Positions 28,501-43,500 of a stretch of 64,000 bases of DNA are shown piece after piece. Origin of the DNA: Podocnemis expansa (lineage: Eukaryota > Chordata > Testudines > Podocnemididae); contig ML681981.1 in the NCBI GenBank assembly GCA_007922195.1, positions 13,649,771 through 13,713,770 on the forward strand, read 5' to 3'. The notes beneath the pieces were generated by a model. That model saw only the letters and a program-made list of their open reading frames with translations. It was not told the DNA's origin and made no database searches. Made by a program: the position numbers and the translations under genes. Position 1 is the first letter of the stretch, and every line of letters begins with the position of its first letter.

Positions 28501-31500
28501 GAAGATGCTTCAGTTGACTTAAGCCTCCAGCATAGACATCCACATAGGCTTTTGCTACCGATACGTTTTGAGGAAATGTTAGCCAAGAGGTAAATTTCAT
28601 AAGGTAAGGCCGTGAAAAGTCTGGAAGTAGAAATCTCTTTTTTCAGTTTCATGAGAGCAGAAAGTAGTAACCATTCTCCAGTGTCCTTGGTACTACAAAC
28701 ATAATCACGCTGCCCATTAATTTCCAATGCAGGACATTTTGCAGAAATCCTGGAGTTTTTCTCTACTTTGTAATAATTTGCTTTTATATTCTAGAAAATG
28801 TTAGTTCATTCTTATAGCATCTGTTGGAGCTGCATGGGGACTACCAGTTACTCTGATGTTTAGTTTCCATAAACACAACTATGTTTGTTTCCTGACAACT
28901 GCGTGTGGGGTTAATAATCTTGTGGAGAATCAAACTGAGCTAATGGTGGTATCTACTATGACAGAAGAGATGGTCTTCAAGATGGCCTGAATTATTATGT
29001 GTTTGGTAGTTATAGTTCTTTAAGGATGGAATTTTGGAAAGCTTTCACCATTGGCTTACTTCTACTTTCATTTAGATCAGTAATAAAACTGCCACTGGAT
29101 TTAATGGGAGCAGAGAAGGCCAATGCTGAGGACTTTTGAAAAGCCCATGCTAAGTTTTCTGAATCTTTTAACAGATGCTCCAGCAAAGTAGTTGGTAGAG
29201 ACAAAGAGCTGGAAAGATAGCACTACAGCTTTAATTTCTGTGGAATGGAGACTTTCCTGTCCACAAAGTATATGAGTAAAACAATCCTAATGAAGAAGAT
29301 GGTTTCCTTCATCATGCCTGAGAATACAATATTACAAGGGCAAAATGGACAGTCCCTTCCCTGAAGCGTATACAAATGTCTGCTGGTGTAGGCAACTGGT
29401 TTTTCATAGCTGCTCCCATTCTGAGCTTACTGTTCTGCAAGCAAAGGGAAGTCCATGTACTAGCATGAAAATATATAACCACCTAGGATTTAACTCATTC
29501 TTTCTTTTTGATGAGGACTCCAGGGCCAAAATAATCCCTTTTAATTATAGTGCTGTAGTATTCAATGGGATAAAAAGTCTTTCTTGCAAGCCTATTTCAG
29601 ATGAAAGAACAGATGCAGGTATTTATTCTCTGAGCAAAGAAAGTGAAAGGAAGTGTTCGAGCTAAGAGAAGGCACAAAATAGCACTTCCAAGACTCTTTG
29701 ATTTTTCTTGTATTTCTTTTATTTTGGATTTTATCACCCATGACAGACAAAAACATTTAAGGATTCAGAAGGAGAGAAGAGGAAAAAAAGGTCTTTTAGT
29801 GCTCATAACATATAGAATACCATTGCTCTCTTGAAATTCATTGACTGAAAGAGACCTTTGGGAAGACCTTTACCAAATTCTGGCTACTCTGTAAGTGAAG
29901 GGGACCTGGAGTAGCAGGAACAATGTCAGCCAGCTAGCTATCTTAGTGTCTTTTCTATATTTGAGCTGCACCCAGCACAAGAGGTCCCAATCCTAGTTAA
30001 TATATGTATTTATAAACAACCACCGTGTCTTAGATGTGGGGGAATCTCATGGAATTGAGAAATGCATGAGGAGCTGGGACTAACGTAGGAAAGGAAGGAG
30101 ATCCCCACTGTATTTTCTGTCTTAGAAGAGCATGGATGCTCTCACCTCCCTTCATAGTAGAGGATTTACCTGCCTGTCTCCTTGTTCTTCATAATAGCTG
30201 TATGAGTCTGGTTTCACTGCTTCCTGCTATTCATCTACTTTCCTGCTGCTGCTACTGTCACCCCTGGGATCTGCCTTGCTCACTGAATGTTTTGTGCCTC
30301 TGTACAGACTCTTTGCTATGACGCTACTGCTGCTTGCTAAGCCACTTTGGTGGGAGCTTGGGAAGCAGCCTATCCACCTTACTCCTCTTTATACAACAGA
30401 CAGGTATCAACCGTGAGAGGCTGAAATGAGGAGGCATTAAGGAGGGAAGAAAGCTCTGTATCTGGAACAATGACAGTTCTCCATGTGACTACCATCACAA
30501 GCCAAAGTGCCCTGGCAGAAAAGGAGAAATCTGAATTATGAAGAGGCAGCAGAGAAAAGAGATTCTAGAAGCAAAAGGCTGAAAAGAAAGTGGTTTTCCA
30601 TCTGGAGAATAAAGGGTTTTTTTGGAACATCACAGGGAGCTCCAGTGTTGCCTATCCATTTCCTAAGAAGTTTCTGGCAGGAAGCTAGGGAGAAATCCTC
30701 TTGAATCAGCGTCCACTATGACTGAGGACAGATCTACACTATATTAAAAAAGTGTGTTCTTAATTTGGATTTGCTAACCCACATTATAACTTGGGTTCAA
30801 GTAGCAGTGGGGACATGGTTAACTTGGATTTCAGCTCAGGTTAACAGCTTGAGTTCAAACCCAAGAAGTAACCTGGGGTCGAACATGAATTGCTAAGCGG
30901 AGTTTGCCATGTCTTTACAACCTGAGTTAGCTAATACAGAAATTCAAGAACAGATAGTATGTCACTCTCTTTACCTCTCCTGCCTAATTAAATGTTTTTC
31001 TTTTTTGCAGTGTACCATGGGAGCAGCAGTTACTTCTGATCAATTGCTGTAATGTATTTGACCAAGATTCAGATGAACAGGAGTGTGTCTCTCCAAAGGA
31101 GACTATAAAGCAAACAAACAACTTATAACACAAATAATTTTTCCTTTTTGGTCTAAAAAATACTAGAGCCTTGTCACATAAACAAGAAAGATAATATATT
31201 AGGTTACAATAAATCCTGATTTTTCACTAATGCAAATACTGGTTATAATTACCCTTTCCACTCCTGTAACAGACCATTTATAGTTCCCTTTAGGACAGTC
31301 TTCTGAATATCCTGAGGCTAGGAAAAATGGAAAGAAAAAAAATGAAGTGTGTTAAAGAATATACTTCTTTTTTTACAGTTCATATAAAAAAATTCTTGAT
31401 GTATGACTGAAGTTTAACAGTGTTATGTAAAGGATTAGGAACAGTATCTTTACTCTGTAAAAAAAACAACTTTTTATTTTGCTCACTTCACAGAAAAGAT

Positions 31501-34500
31501 ATAACGAAAACAATTGAGAACAATGATAAAGAATTAACATTAACAGGAAATGTATACATGTATATTATTTTGCTACCTTCACTGTGAGAAATGCTCAGGT
31601 TAGTTCTACACTTGGACTACTCAGATGCATAAACTAACGCACTTGTAAATGTTTATGGGATTTTGCCATTTGTTCACAATGAAGTAAAATTAATGGTTTA
31701 GTAGAAGAATCAGGTCTTTTACTGCTCAGCAAGGAAATGAGAAGAAAATGTTAAACTTATCTTTGATGCCTCTACCAATTTGACTTTATCACACCACTAC
31801 TTTATTTGGGGGTATCCTTGTATTTAAAATGGGGAATACAGCACATACAAATCTATACTGAACTACACTGAGTAGCAACTTTTAAGACTCTAATGCCACC
31901 CATTCTAAGAGAAACGCTGATTTTAAAGTAGTCTGTGAGACGTCAGTGATAATTGCGCATTTAAGTATATTTTACTCCACATAATTCTAAGCTGAATATT
32001 GAGTTCAACTAGTTGAATTCTGAGTATTAGATCTATAGGTAAATTATATTTGACATGGTTTATTAAATTGGTTATTAATATTCATTTTAGAACATAACTA
32101 AATTTGTATATATCAGATCTGATATCGAAATATTCTGTTTCTTAAGGAGTCATTGGCTATGCGATAAATATTATCTTCACACTCTCCCGTTTCTAGTCTT
32201 CCAGGTTCCATTTTACCAATTTAGAATTAAATATTGATTTTCATATAATGGTAACAGAAAGAATGACCTTATACTGACTTTAATATTAAGTTAATTGTTT
32301 AAGAAAGATGACTTAATTTTCTTCATGTTAATTACTTTGACCACATAAGTTAATTGCCCAAGCTTTACTGAAAATTTACGATCATTCCAGTTCTAGTAAA
32401 CAGATGACTCTGAATGATTGCTTGATAACATTTGTAATGTTTAGGAAGGGCAAATTCCATCTATCCAATCAGTCTACAAAAAATTTAAGACATTGTCTTT
32501 TCTTTCCATACATAAACTTAAATCTTTTAATTTGCTGATTATTCAAAGTTTTTCTTGGTACTGCAAGTAAAATTTGAAATAGAAAAACAAACAAGAGGAG
32601 GATTTGTTTTTACCATAGCCACACTTCCTAATCAAAACATTATCATTTTATTACATTTTCCCCAAATCCTTTTCTAGATACGACACCATAGGAGCACTGT
32701 TAAACTAACAGAAATTATCAAAGCTGGATGTGTAGAAAATAAACAAAAATAAAAATCCTGCTAGATGAATCGTTGCTAGTTAGGCTCTAAATTTGCTTAT
32801 AATAAAATATCATTTAAGTTATCAGGAGGCTTTATCTTGTACATGACCTTATTAAAGAAATATCAAACATTCCAACTGGATGCAAACATGAAAAAAATTA
32901 TGTTTAAAAAAAGCTACCTCATCTCAAAGGCATATCATCTAAACCTAGAGAGGTGGTTTTAGAGAGGGAATCTACTGAAAATAATGACAAAGATTTTAAC
33001 TAGTTCTCTGTACCACTGTTTTGAATGAATACATCGTAAAGTAATATGCTTTTCTGTTGCACACCTAAGTTTAACTTTTGCTATCACTTTTGTTTCTTAC
33101 ATATTGAATATTACAGTTGCTTTTTTTATTACTGTGTTTTCTTGACTGCTTGTTAGTGTATGAGAAAAGTCTCCTCCTTTCTACTGTGCAAGTCCCCAGC
33201 CCTACAATCTGATATGAGGTGAGACCCACATGCAGTGCAGGCTCCTCTGAGTTCACTAGAATCCTGCATGGGTAGATCTTTATACACAGTGAAGAACCAT
33301 GTTTGAAATCAGTGGTGTACTGCACCATCACAGGAATCAGCCTCCAAAACCCTATTTCAGGATCTTAACCTAAATATGAATCTCAGATGTCATGGGGGAA
33401 AAAGACCTTCATTCCTCTTTTTGCTTTCATGGCACTCAGACTATAATAGCTTATTACCATGTGAACAGATAGCTTACAACCAAACTAATGATTACACAAT
33501 ACCCTTTACTGAACAGGAATTTTAAGCTCACTATAAAAAACAAAAAATCCCCGAGAGTCTTGTTGCACCTTATAGACTACTAGATTTCGTCAGGCATAAA
33601 CTTTAGTGGGCTCCAATCCACTTCATCAGATGCATCTTATGCCTGAAGAAATCTGTTAGTCTATAGGGTGCCACAGGGTTCTCGCTGTTTTTGCTGTACA
33701 CAAACACGGCTACCCCTCTGGAATGCTCACTAATAGTGGATAAAAATATTTTTGTCCAGAAAAACACCAGTGATCACAGAACACTGAGATTAAAAAAAGG
33801 GTTAGATTAGGAAGTGGTTAAGAGGATCCTATTGTATGCATTTATTTATTAAAGAAAAACAAACTTTCAAATGATTTGGACCTTCATTTGCATATTTAAT
33901 TGTCAGCCTTGCTCCATCTTTGCTGTTCCTTCCTACACTTACTTCTGTATCTTGCTTCAACTGAGACTAAGCTTTTAGGAGCAGAAGCCATGCCTTGTTG
34001 TATTTGTACATCAAAGCACAGTGGGGTACTGGGTCTGACTCAGGCCTGAAGGTTCTACCAAAACACAAACAACATTATTAACTAAAAGTTGCTCTACCTG
34101 TACAGTGCAGTTTTCAGAATTTTACTGTGATCGCATATAAGCTTGCAGAGTTTGTGCAAATTCAGTAGATCTTTGAACTTATAACTGCAGATTTTAAAAT
34201 ATTTGAACAACTTTTATCTTTTTTACTTACAGTATTTAGTAAGGAATCATATACAACATTCACAAATTTAGCATTGATTCCAGAGTCCTCAATGGTACTG
34301 AAGGGGAGACTGACATCTTTCTGAAAATTCAGATCATAATACATTAAGCTTTTCTTTTCTTTACTCAAAATTATTTATGTAAAATTCCACATTTATAACC
34401 AGATTAGAAAACAGTGTGTACAAAGAAAAATATTAAACTGATAATTTTTTGTAACACAAAAGAAAGCAGATCATGCATGGTATTCTGTTTTTTCAAATTC

Positions 34501-37500
34501 TGAAACAAGAATACAAATCTTTGTTAGCAAAGTTTACATGGGTCCAATTCGTCAAAAGTCTAAAGTAATGAAGCTACAATAGATGTGTCAGTTGACATAC
34601 AATGGGTGACAGTCTATCACTTCAAGTTATTGGTTCAAATTAAGCAGCAAAGTGAGTATCATACACAGGATATGTTGGATAGTCTATGAAAAATGAATTA
34701 ATAGCCATAATTCAGAGCCTACTGTTCACATCAAATATAGTGATCACATTTTGCGCTGCAAAAGGCAGACTGAACAACTAGCAGGCATTTTAGGCGCGGA
34801 CACTGAAGTCCACATCTATAGATGTGATCCTTCCAGAACAGGACTGAGCCACACTAAGATGTCAATGCAAGGAAGACGGCATTGCCACAAACCATACTGT
34901 ACTTGATTTGGAGACTGAGGGCTTCAGTCTCTAGGGCTGTTAGACAGCAATTTTACCAGCAATGGAATCTACATCAAGCATAGTCTAAAAAGACATTAAA
35001 GCAAATCCACAATCATAAGGTTGTGACACTGGGCCAGAAAGGGCTAAGCAACATTACAAGCTGCATGGCTCAGAGCTGACCTTTAAAGACATATTAAAGG
35101 AAAATATAAACAGTAATGAGAGTCCACAAGTAGACTAGAGCTTTGATACGTCAGTGTATTCTTAGTAGCCATTTGATGTTGTTTGAACACATTTTTTTTT
35201 TAGAGGTTAACAGTGTAGATGCACTGCTTTCTTGTCTATTACCGTTGTTCCAATGATTAGAGGTCAAAAGGAAATATTAACATTTAGATGGATTTTTGAT
35301 GTAATAACATCATTTGCCTGAATTACTCTTTGAGATCTATGTAAACTCTTTTGTCAATCATGCTAATGCAGCTAACTACCAATGTGTGCGTAGGAAATGA
35401 AGGTTTAACTGCAAAGACAATACATATTATGGCTATGTCTACACTGGCCAATTAGCTTGGACTAAGCAAGCTTAGTCCAGACTAATTTAGACCAGGTCTA
35501 TACTAGCCTTTGTCAAGTTCAAACTACAAAATTCTGTAGTTCAAACTAGGCAAAGCTTAGTTCAAACTAGTTAGTTCAAACAGTAAGTTCAAACTAGCTG
35601 CTTAGTTCAAATTTTAGTTCGTACTAGCGCGATGTAGTCATGCTAGTTCAAACTTAAAAAGTTCAAACCGAGCAGCTAGTTTGAACTAGCCACTTTTTCT
35701 AGTTTGAACTAACCTTTTAGTTTGAACTAGCCACACTTTTTAGTTCAAACTAACTTTTTAGTTCAAACTAAGCAGCGCAGCTAGTTCAAACTAAAAAGCT
35801 GTGGTTAATCTGAACTAGCCTGAGGCTAGTTCAGGCTAAAATCAGACATTTTTGCAAGTCTGAACTTAAATAGATGTAGACATATTACTGTTCTCCACTC
35901 AAGGAAAAAATCTGTGCACTGTCTTGGTAGTTTAAATGGCTATTGCTAACCATATTGTCTAAGAAAGGACCCACTGAGTAAAGATGAAACAGCTGGCTCG
36001 CTTTCATCAAGGGTCACGTGAGGGAGTTAGTTGCAAACACCCACCTTGCTTCAGCTATAAAGGAACTTCCAGGCATGATCCATTTCATCTACAATCTATC
36101 CAAGTTTGTCATGGAAAGGTTGGATCACAAGATTGGGATCGCAGCACCAGCCTGGAATTGCCCTGCTAATTCTCATGGGAGAATCTGAACGAATTCTGTA
36201 CACGGACTATTTAGTCTTCATTTGTTTGGACTGGATTTCTAACAAAGCCCTAATGCAAGGGCTGATGAACCTCAAGCTATTTAGGTGATTTCAGAAACTT
36301 TGCAATTTAAGAACCTTGCGACTCAGTGATCATCTCTACTCTGAAAACAACTTACAACTTTATTTTCCTCCAAGGGCGCTGCTGGTGGCTGACTCGGGGG
36401 GCATGTGCCTGGAGTCCCAGCACCAGTGCCCCAAAGGGCTGGCATGAACCCTGCCTCTCCTGGCCCCATCCCCGGCTAGGTATCCAAGGCCAGGCCGGCC
36501 ATGGCAGCATCTACCTCTCCCAGCCTGGGATCCAGGCTGGGCCACTCACAGCAACCACTGCCTTGCCTGGCTCTGTCCCGGACCAGCGATCAGGGGCCAC
36601 GCTGGCAATGGCAGGAAACCAGGGCCCTAACTCCAGATCAGGGCCAGGGGGTGGGGCCAGGGCCCAAGGGGTCTTTTCCTGGGCCAACGACGCTCCTCTT
36701 TTCCTGTGTGTGTGTGTGTATACTGAATTTGTAACTATTACTCTCTCTAATTTTTCTAATAAATATTAGTTTAGTTAACAAGCATTGGCTTTAAACATGT
36801 AGGTGGGTAAGATCTAAGCTATTCATTGACCAATTTGGTTAATGGGTCCAATCCCTTGGGACTGGTAAAACTTTTTCTTCTTCTTCTTTTTTTTTTTTTT
36901 TTTTTTTCTTCTTCAGATGATGGATAAAGATGCCAGTAAACACCACCATATTTGACAGGACTATCTGGGTGTGAGACAAAAGGCTGGATGGTTTTTAAGG
37001 AAACTGTATTTTGTCTTTTGAATGACCAGCAAGGTGATCAGAAGTTGTTTACTGCTGGCCTTGAATATCTTATAGGAAAAAAAAGACCAATGGTTAGGGC
37101 TTTGCCTGTCCCATTCTTCGCCATTTGCCCTGTTGTAACTATCTCAGCATGGCTCCCCTGGAGGCCAATGTCACAAAGGTATAAAATTTAACAGAATACT
37201 ACAGGGTTCAGCAACCCCTGGCATGCGGACCTATGGATAGAGGTAAGCAGGGCTCCTAGCTCTGCAGAGCCAAGACTGTTCCACCTGCGGACCTTGCTAT
37301 GTGGCTCCTGCCCCCTGCTGGCCCCACTCACCACGGGGGTGGGAGGGTCAGCAGGGAAAAGCAATGTGCAGCTCCTGTCCCTTTCTGGCCCTGCCCCTGG
37401 CAGCTGCTGAGAGTTCAAGGGGTGAGACTGGAATGGGAGCCAGCAAATGTTGCCAACCCCTGGAATAAGATCTATATAATTTAATTTACTATAATGCAAA

Positions 37501-40500
37501 GTTAATTTTTCAGAAACTGATTGTACAGAGCCAGCTTTTATGGTCTGTTCTTTAATTCTCAGGACTCCAGGCTTTTTTTTTTTTCTCCTTTGTTTTAAAC
37601 CCTAGGAATGTGCTTGAAACACTGTTACCTAATAAATTAATAACGGACAAATGGTTTACTAAAAACGAATAATAAATGAAACCAGTAAGTGAAACATGAA
37701 ATAACTATGAAATGTATGGGTAAGGCAAACAAGATTATATAAACTGACTAAACTCATAGTATTAACATAAATTTTCTCTCAAATTTATAGCATCCTGAAG
37801 ATATAAAAGTTACAAGCGCTAAGAAGCATTTGCAATTTGCAATACCTTAAATGCAGCATTTAGCTCCAGGAAAGAATCAAATGTTGTTAAATAAAAATCA
37901 TGTACAGCTTTCCAGTCTCCTGAAGACTTAGCTTTTTCCATATCCTCCCTAGAAAGAAAATTCACAAATAAATATATCACACAAGCTCATGTACAGATAT
38001 TAAAAACTTCACAGAGTAGACTTTGTACTTTATACTTCACTATTACTCACTGTCTTTTATTTCTAGACAGGTTAATAAGAAAGGTGAATTTAAGAATTAA
38101 AGTGTTAAAGTTATTTCTGCTCTAATATTTTACCTGCAACTCCAGAACAGTGTTTCCCAACCAGTGTGCAATGGCACACAGCTGTGCTGTCAGGTCTGAG
38201 CAGATGTGCCACAAAATATTTTGTAAAACTACTCAAAGAGCTCTTAATTGGCTCATTGGCACAAGAATATTCACCAGTTCATTTGGAAACTATATGGTGG
38301 TGTGCCTCAGATTAACTAAGGTAGTAAGGTGTGCCACAGCAGAGAAAAGGGTAGGAAACCACTGCTCTAGAAATACTAATGTTCCAAAAGAATGGACGCA
38401 TTTAAAATTTGTTGTGAAAAATATATTTCAGCACTACCTGATCATAACATTTATTAGTGCAGTGGATTATGATTTCAGTATTTTAAAGCAATTACTAATG
38501 TACTACTATGAAATTACTACTATAATATAAATTCTTAGGCAGTGTGTAGAAATAATTTAAAATAGAAAGTAACCTCTTTAAAATGTTAATTTTAACATTA
38601 TAATTATAGATCTCTGCCTTTACCATACACCTTAAAATTTCTATAGTTTTATGTATGAGATGACATTTATTGCTAAAATAATAAAATTTAGATATTCACA
38701 GCTAGTTAAAAGCCGAGAGATTTTAAGGATCTCTTGGTATGTGAATATTTTAAAGCACCCATAGAGACTTATATTTGAAATAATGGAAAACTCCAAATAT
38801 ACCAAAAATAAAATTAAAAACATTTATGCAAAGTCATGATTTCAAAACACAGAACTAAGTGTGTTCTTAAGATGCCACTATGTGTTTCCTTATTAGTAGA
38901 ACCGGTGTTTTCTGGCAATGAAAACAGAGTAATTTTGGATTTTCAAAGCTATATATTTTGAATATTTTGGGTAATGCATTACAAAAATTAGATGTATCGA
39001 CAAAGATGAGCAATATGCAATCCTTTACATCAGTGATGCTCAAACTTTTCCAGTTATACCCCCTCTTACCAGTAATGGAATCTATCTGTGCTTCCCTAAC
39101 TCCATTACTGCACAGCCAAGGCTTCCTCAGCAGTGAAGCGTGGCCTCAAGGCAGAGTTAGGAGAGAAGTTGGGGCTAGAGGCAGAGCTGATCCAGTGGTG
39201 GAGTTGGGATTGGAACTGATCTGAGATGGATTGAAGGAGGAGGAATGGAGCTACAGCTGGGAAATGGAATTGGTCTTGGAGTAGAGAGTGAGTGAAGGAA
39301 GACCTGAGCCTGCAGGCAGAGCAGGACTGGGGGCTAAATAGGATTGGAGGTGGAGCTGGGCCTGGGTCTGAGGTACAGAAGGGCTGAAAGGGTGGGTCTG
39401 GCCTGCCACATGACCTCTGAATATTCCTCCATGCTCCCTTAGCTCCACACTTCCAGAAGCACTGCTTTGCAGCACAAAAATGCTGGGCAATGGGGGACAG
39501 TGCCAGCTGTGCAAGAGTGATGGGGGACAAACACTGGGGACTGAGGGCTAGAGTCAGTTGTGTGCAGGGGAGGAAGGCTAGACACTGGGAACTGAAGGCT
39601 AGAGCTGGACAAGCTGTGTGTGAGGAAAAGGAGACAGAAGTCAACTGTGCAGGAGAAGTGAATGGGAGACAGATGCTGTCTATGATGCCAAGGAGCAGAT
39701 GCAAATACCTTCTGCTCTGCAGCATGACAGGGGAGTCTGGCGCCTGGCTGTTAAGTGCCCTGCCAATCCAAGGGAAGTAGGGGAAGTAGCAGTTTGCCAA
39801 GCCCACAGCCCAGGTCTGCATGAGGACGGGAGCAGTTGGCAGCAAGTCTCAACTGCAGTCAGACCCCAGTCTGTGCCCTGCTCCCTGGGAAGGAGTCGGG
39901 TGTCTATGGGTAGAAATCTGGGAAGGTGTGACTCTGTGTCCCTTTTCTACTCTCTGAATGGTGATTCTGGAAATTAAGAGCAATTCCAGAAATGAAGTCA
40001 TTTTGGAAAGAACACAATAATAATAGCAATTTTCAGAAAACACTTGTCCTACATATTAGTGATAAAAATCACAATTTGCTTTTTTCCTCTATAGCATGAA
40101 ACTTTTTTAAAATACATCAACTCATATAATGAGTTTATTTCAATAATGCACACTGTAAATGTTAAAATAAAAGTAACATTTTCAACATGCTTAAAGGATT
40201 TAGGAACCTAAGTCTTGTTGCAAATCAATGGAGCTTAAGTTCATATGTCACAAACACTTGACAATCTTGCTCTAAATGAATAAAATGCTTGACAAATGGG
40301 AGTCTCACATTTCAATTTTTGACCTCTTAAGTTCTGGCCAAATGTCCTCTTTTACCAAATCCTCTGTGGTACCTGACTCATAATTCTGCACCAAGTGAAG
40401 AAAAACCTAACAAACCAAAACAGTCATTTAAGCTCATGCTAACAGAGAGAATATAAATGGAAGTGGAACAAAACCAAATTGATCTGGCAATGTGATCTTA

Positions 40501-43500
40501 TTGTCCTTTTGCTGAATTCTTAGAGGACAGCAGTATGAAGCTCAACCATATGGTCTTTGATTTAAGTCTACAGAAATAAAAGGCTTATTAGGTGTAGTGG
40601 TTCTCATATAGGGAAACTAGACTTAGAAAGAAGGAGGTTTCCCCTAAATGGTCAAGCTTAATTACACTATTTAAAATAGCACTTACATTGATAGAAAGGC
40701 AGATGAAAAAGAACTAAAAGGAACCACGACAGAAGTGAACTGTAGATACCAGCTCCCTTTGACATAAACACATGAAAAAATCTCTCTACATTTTAACCAA
40801 CAATTAAATGAGATGTGGCATAGTTCATATTATCTATTTTCACAGGTCTTAAAATATATGACATTACAGATTAAAGGCCTGGTATATAACGTCTTCAGCA
40901 GAGTTGAGAAAGTCCAGCACCTGACTGGATTGAGGCCCAAATGAGTAGATAACAAACAGCAAAGCTTCTGAAATGTGGCTAAGTATCCAAACAGCTTTTG
41001 TACCAGAAGAGTTTCTCTGAGTAAAACTAAATGTACAGTAAATTACAGTAGTTCTTTCTCAGCCCAAAACAGTAATGGTAAACAAAACACATGTGGCACT
41101 TAGGTGCTACAAGTGCTATTTTTTAGAAGATGCAAAATAAAATAAAATAAAATCTTCAGCTGACCAAGATGTCATGACAGTTTTCACAGTCATGGAACTA
41201 TTATTTCCAACATCCCGGCCAAACTAATTTATATAAATACAGTCTAGCAAGCATTGTTATCTTGTATTGATCCCATCACTAGAGATCAGCTAGAAAATAA
41301 ATATATTACACAAACCAACCAACCAACCAACCAAACATGGAAAGTCAGTCAATAAAAATCAAAACAGAACACACAATTAAAAGACCAGTGCAACTTACTG
41401 GAAGTCTTTCACAGTTTTGGTTCTAACTGGAAGGGAAGGTTCTGGAGGGACTGGAGCTTTCAGTTCTGGTGGCACTGTATCTATAGAGATCCGCTGCTTT
41501 TGCCTAACATCAAGGCAAATTGGTGGTAGATCTCTCACTTATTGAAAAATTTGAAAGAAGTGTTAAATTTAATGTAATCATTTCCAAAGAAAGTCATTTA
41601 TTTAGCTGTGCACATGAATTCTGCAAAAAGTTAAAATTTCAATGCAACCCATAAAGTGAAACTAGAAATTATTTTGTAAACTAGTAACTCATGGTATACA
41701 GAGCAACATTTCCCCCCATGAAACTGACATAAAATGCTTTTTCAACCAATAAGAATTATTTAATATTTTTCATATTTCTCAAAATTTAATATTTGAAGTT
41801 GATTCAACGTGGAAAAAAAACCCAAACATTCTCACTATTTTACTTTCCACCTCTGACACTTATTCAGTGACAATAAATGAAAAAGAGTGAGGAGAGCAGT
41901 GTTTTCCCTATCAAAACTTTAAAAAAAAAATTCAAAATGTTAAAAAAATTAATTTAAAATTAAACCAAAATTTTTCTTTTCTTTCATTTCATTTCCTTTT
42001 AGTGAAGTTTACTACTGCTTGACCAGCTCCAATATTTATATTATTCACAGTCCAGATTTACAATAAAATTGAGTTAAGGTTGTCAGTATCTATCAGCATA
42101 TCAATAAAATTTAAGGTGGGAAACACTGCAGGGATGTTGCAATTATTCCCAAAGCTGGCATATTCACAAAAACTTATTTGCTAGTTTACATTTTTTAAAT
42201 TAACCACACACCAAAGTATTATTGCTAGCCTGCTGCCAATTCCACTAATCACAGTGGGAAGCTGCAGCTGAAGAAAGAAGGCAGGTTCTATTCACTCACC
42301 CTAATGACAGAGCAAAACTACTGATCTGACTTATTCAGCTACCACTCATGAGATGAAAATAGAAGGAAATGGGTCCTCTGACCCTTGAGTATCAGTAGCA
42401 TTGATTTTAGAGTGTATTTTTTGCCTGTTCTCACAGCTGGACTTCTAAACAATCTGAAGGTAAAAGTAGTCATCAGCAACAAAGAAGACAGTGAAGTATT
42501 AAATCTTAAACTGATGTTCTAATGAGTCCCACCATGCATAACAAATGCACAGTCACTTCACCATACACAATATCATAATGTTCTCAAAAGGTGCAAAATA
42601 TTCAGAATTAAAAGACTGGTATTTGAGTTCCTGCAGCTGATACTTGGAACTTTTTGTGCTGAATTGATATGCAGCAATAGTTTTCTTTTCTTGTAATATT
42701 GTTACCATTTTTAGCTGGTTGCTTAGTTACATTAGGTAAAAACACTTAACCAATATGTAACAAGCCATGTGAAAATACTGAGGAACAAAACCTTAGCGGT
42801 ATGAGGGGGAAGTGATTAGTACAATGAAATTAAAAATGAATGGATTTAGAACAGCCACATTTCTGAAATGACTTGACAATCATTGAGCAATCAGACTTTT
42901 CAATCAGTCAAAGTGAAAAAACCCATCCATATTTTAACTATTCAGCACAAGTGGAAAAATCAAACTCATTGAAAAGATTTTTCATCATGTATATTTATTG
43001 TATCATACGGTCATACAAATTCAACCTTTGTAGCTGGTATCATAACAATTGTACTTAAACCTAAATTTGATCCTACCAACAGTACTTGCCTTATTTCATC
43101 TTTTTCATGACAAATATTACATTTCACTAACTTTATCAAGGTATTTTAACCTATTAATACACTTTTTTTTTTAAACAAATGCCATAATCCTTATTAGAAT
43201 AAAAGAAATACCAAGGAAAAGCTTTTGAAATTGAGTTTATTTTAACAAGCCATTTCCTAAAGCAAGGGTCTCAAACTCAAACCACCATGAGGGCCGCATG
43301 AGGACTAGTACATTAGCGTGAAGGCTGCACCACTGAAAGATTTCCATACAATGATATTGCAAATATTGGTAACAATACTGTCATCGCAGGCCCTAGGCAA
43401 TAGCTTTAGGGGCCATGTGCGGCCCGCAGACTGTGTGTTCGAGACCCCTGTCCTAAAGCATACTTATATATCAGCATCTGATACAATTTATGAAGAACAC

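Noticed and set aside
28165..35884. CRISPR-like arrays in the palindromic repeat blocks
   Set aside because: Units alternate in orientation with no regular unique spacers, and the genome is a vertebrate's.
39105..39845. 246-codon minus-strand ORF in intron 3
   Set aside because: Pro/Ser/Leu-rich with no recognisable motif, inside repeat-like sequence, and not linked in frame to HECTD2 exons.
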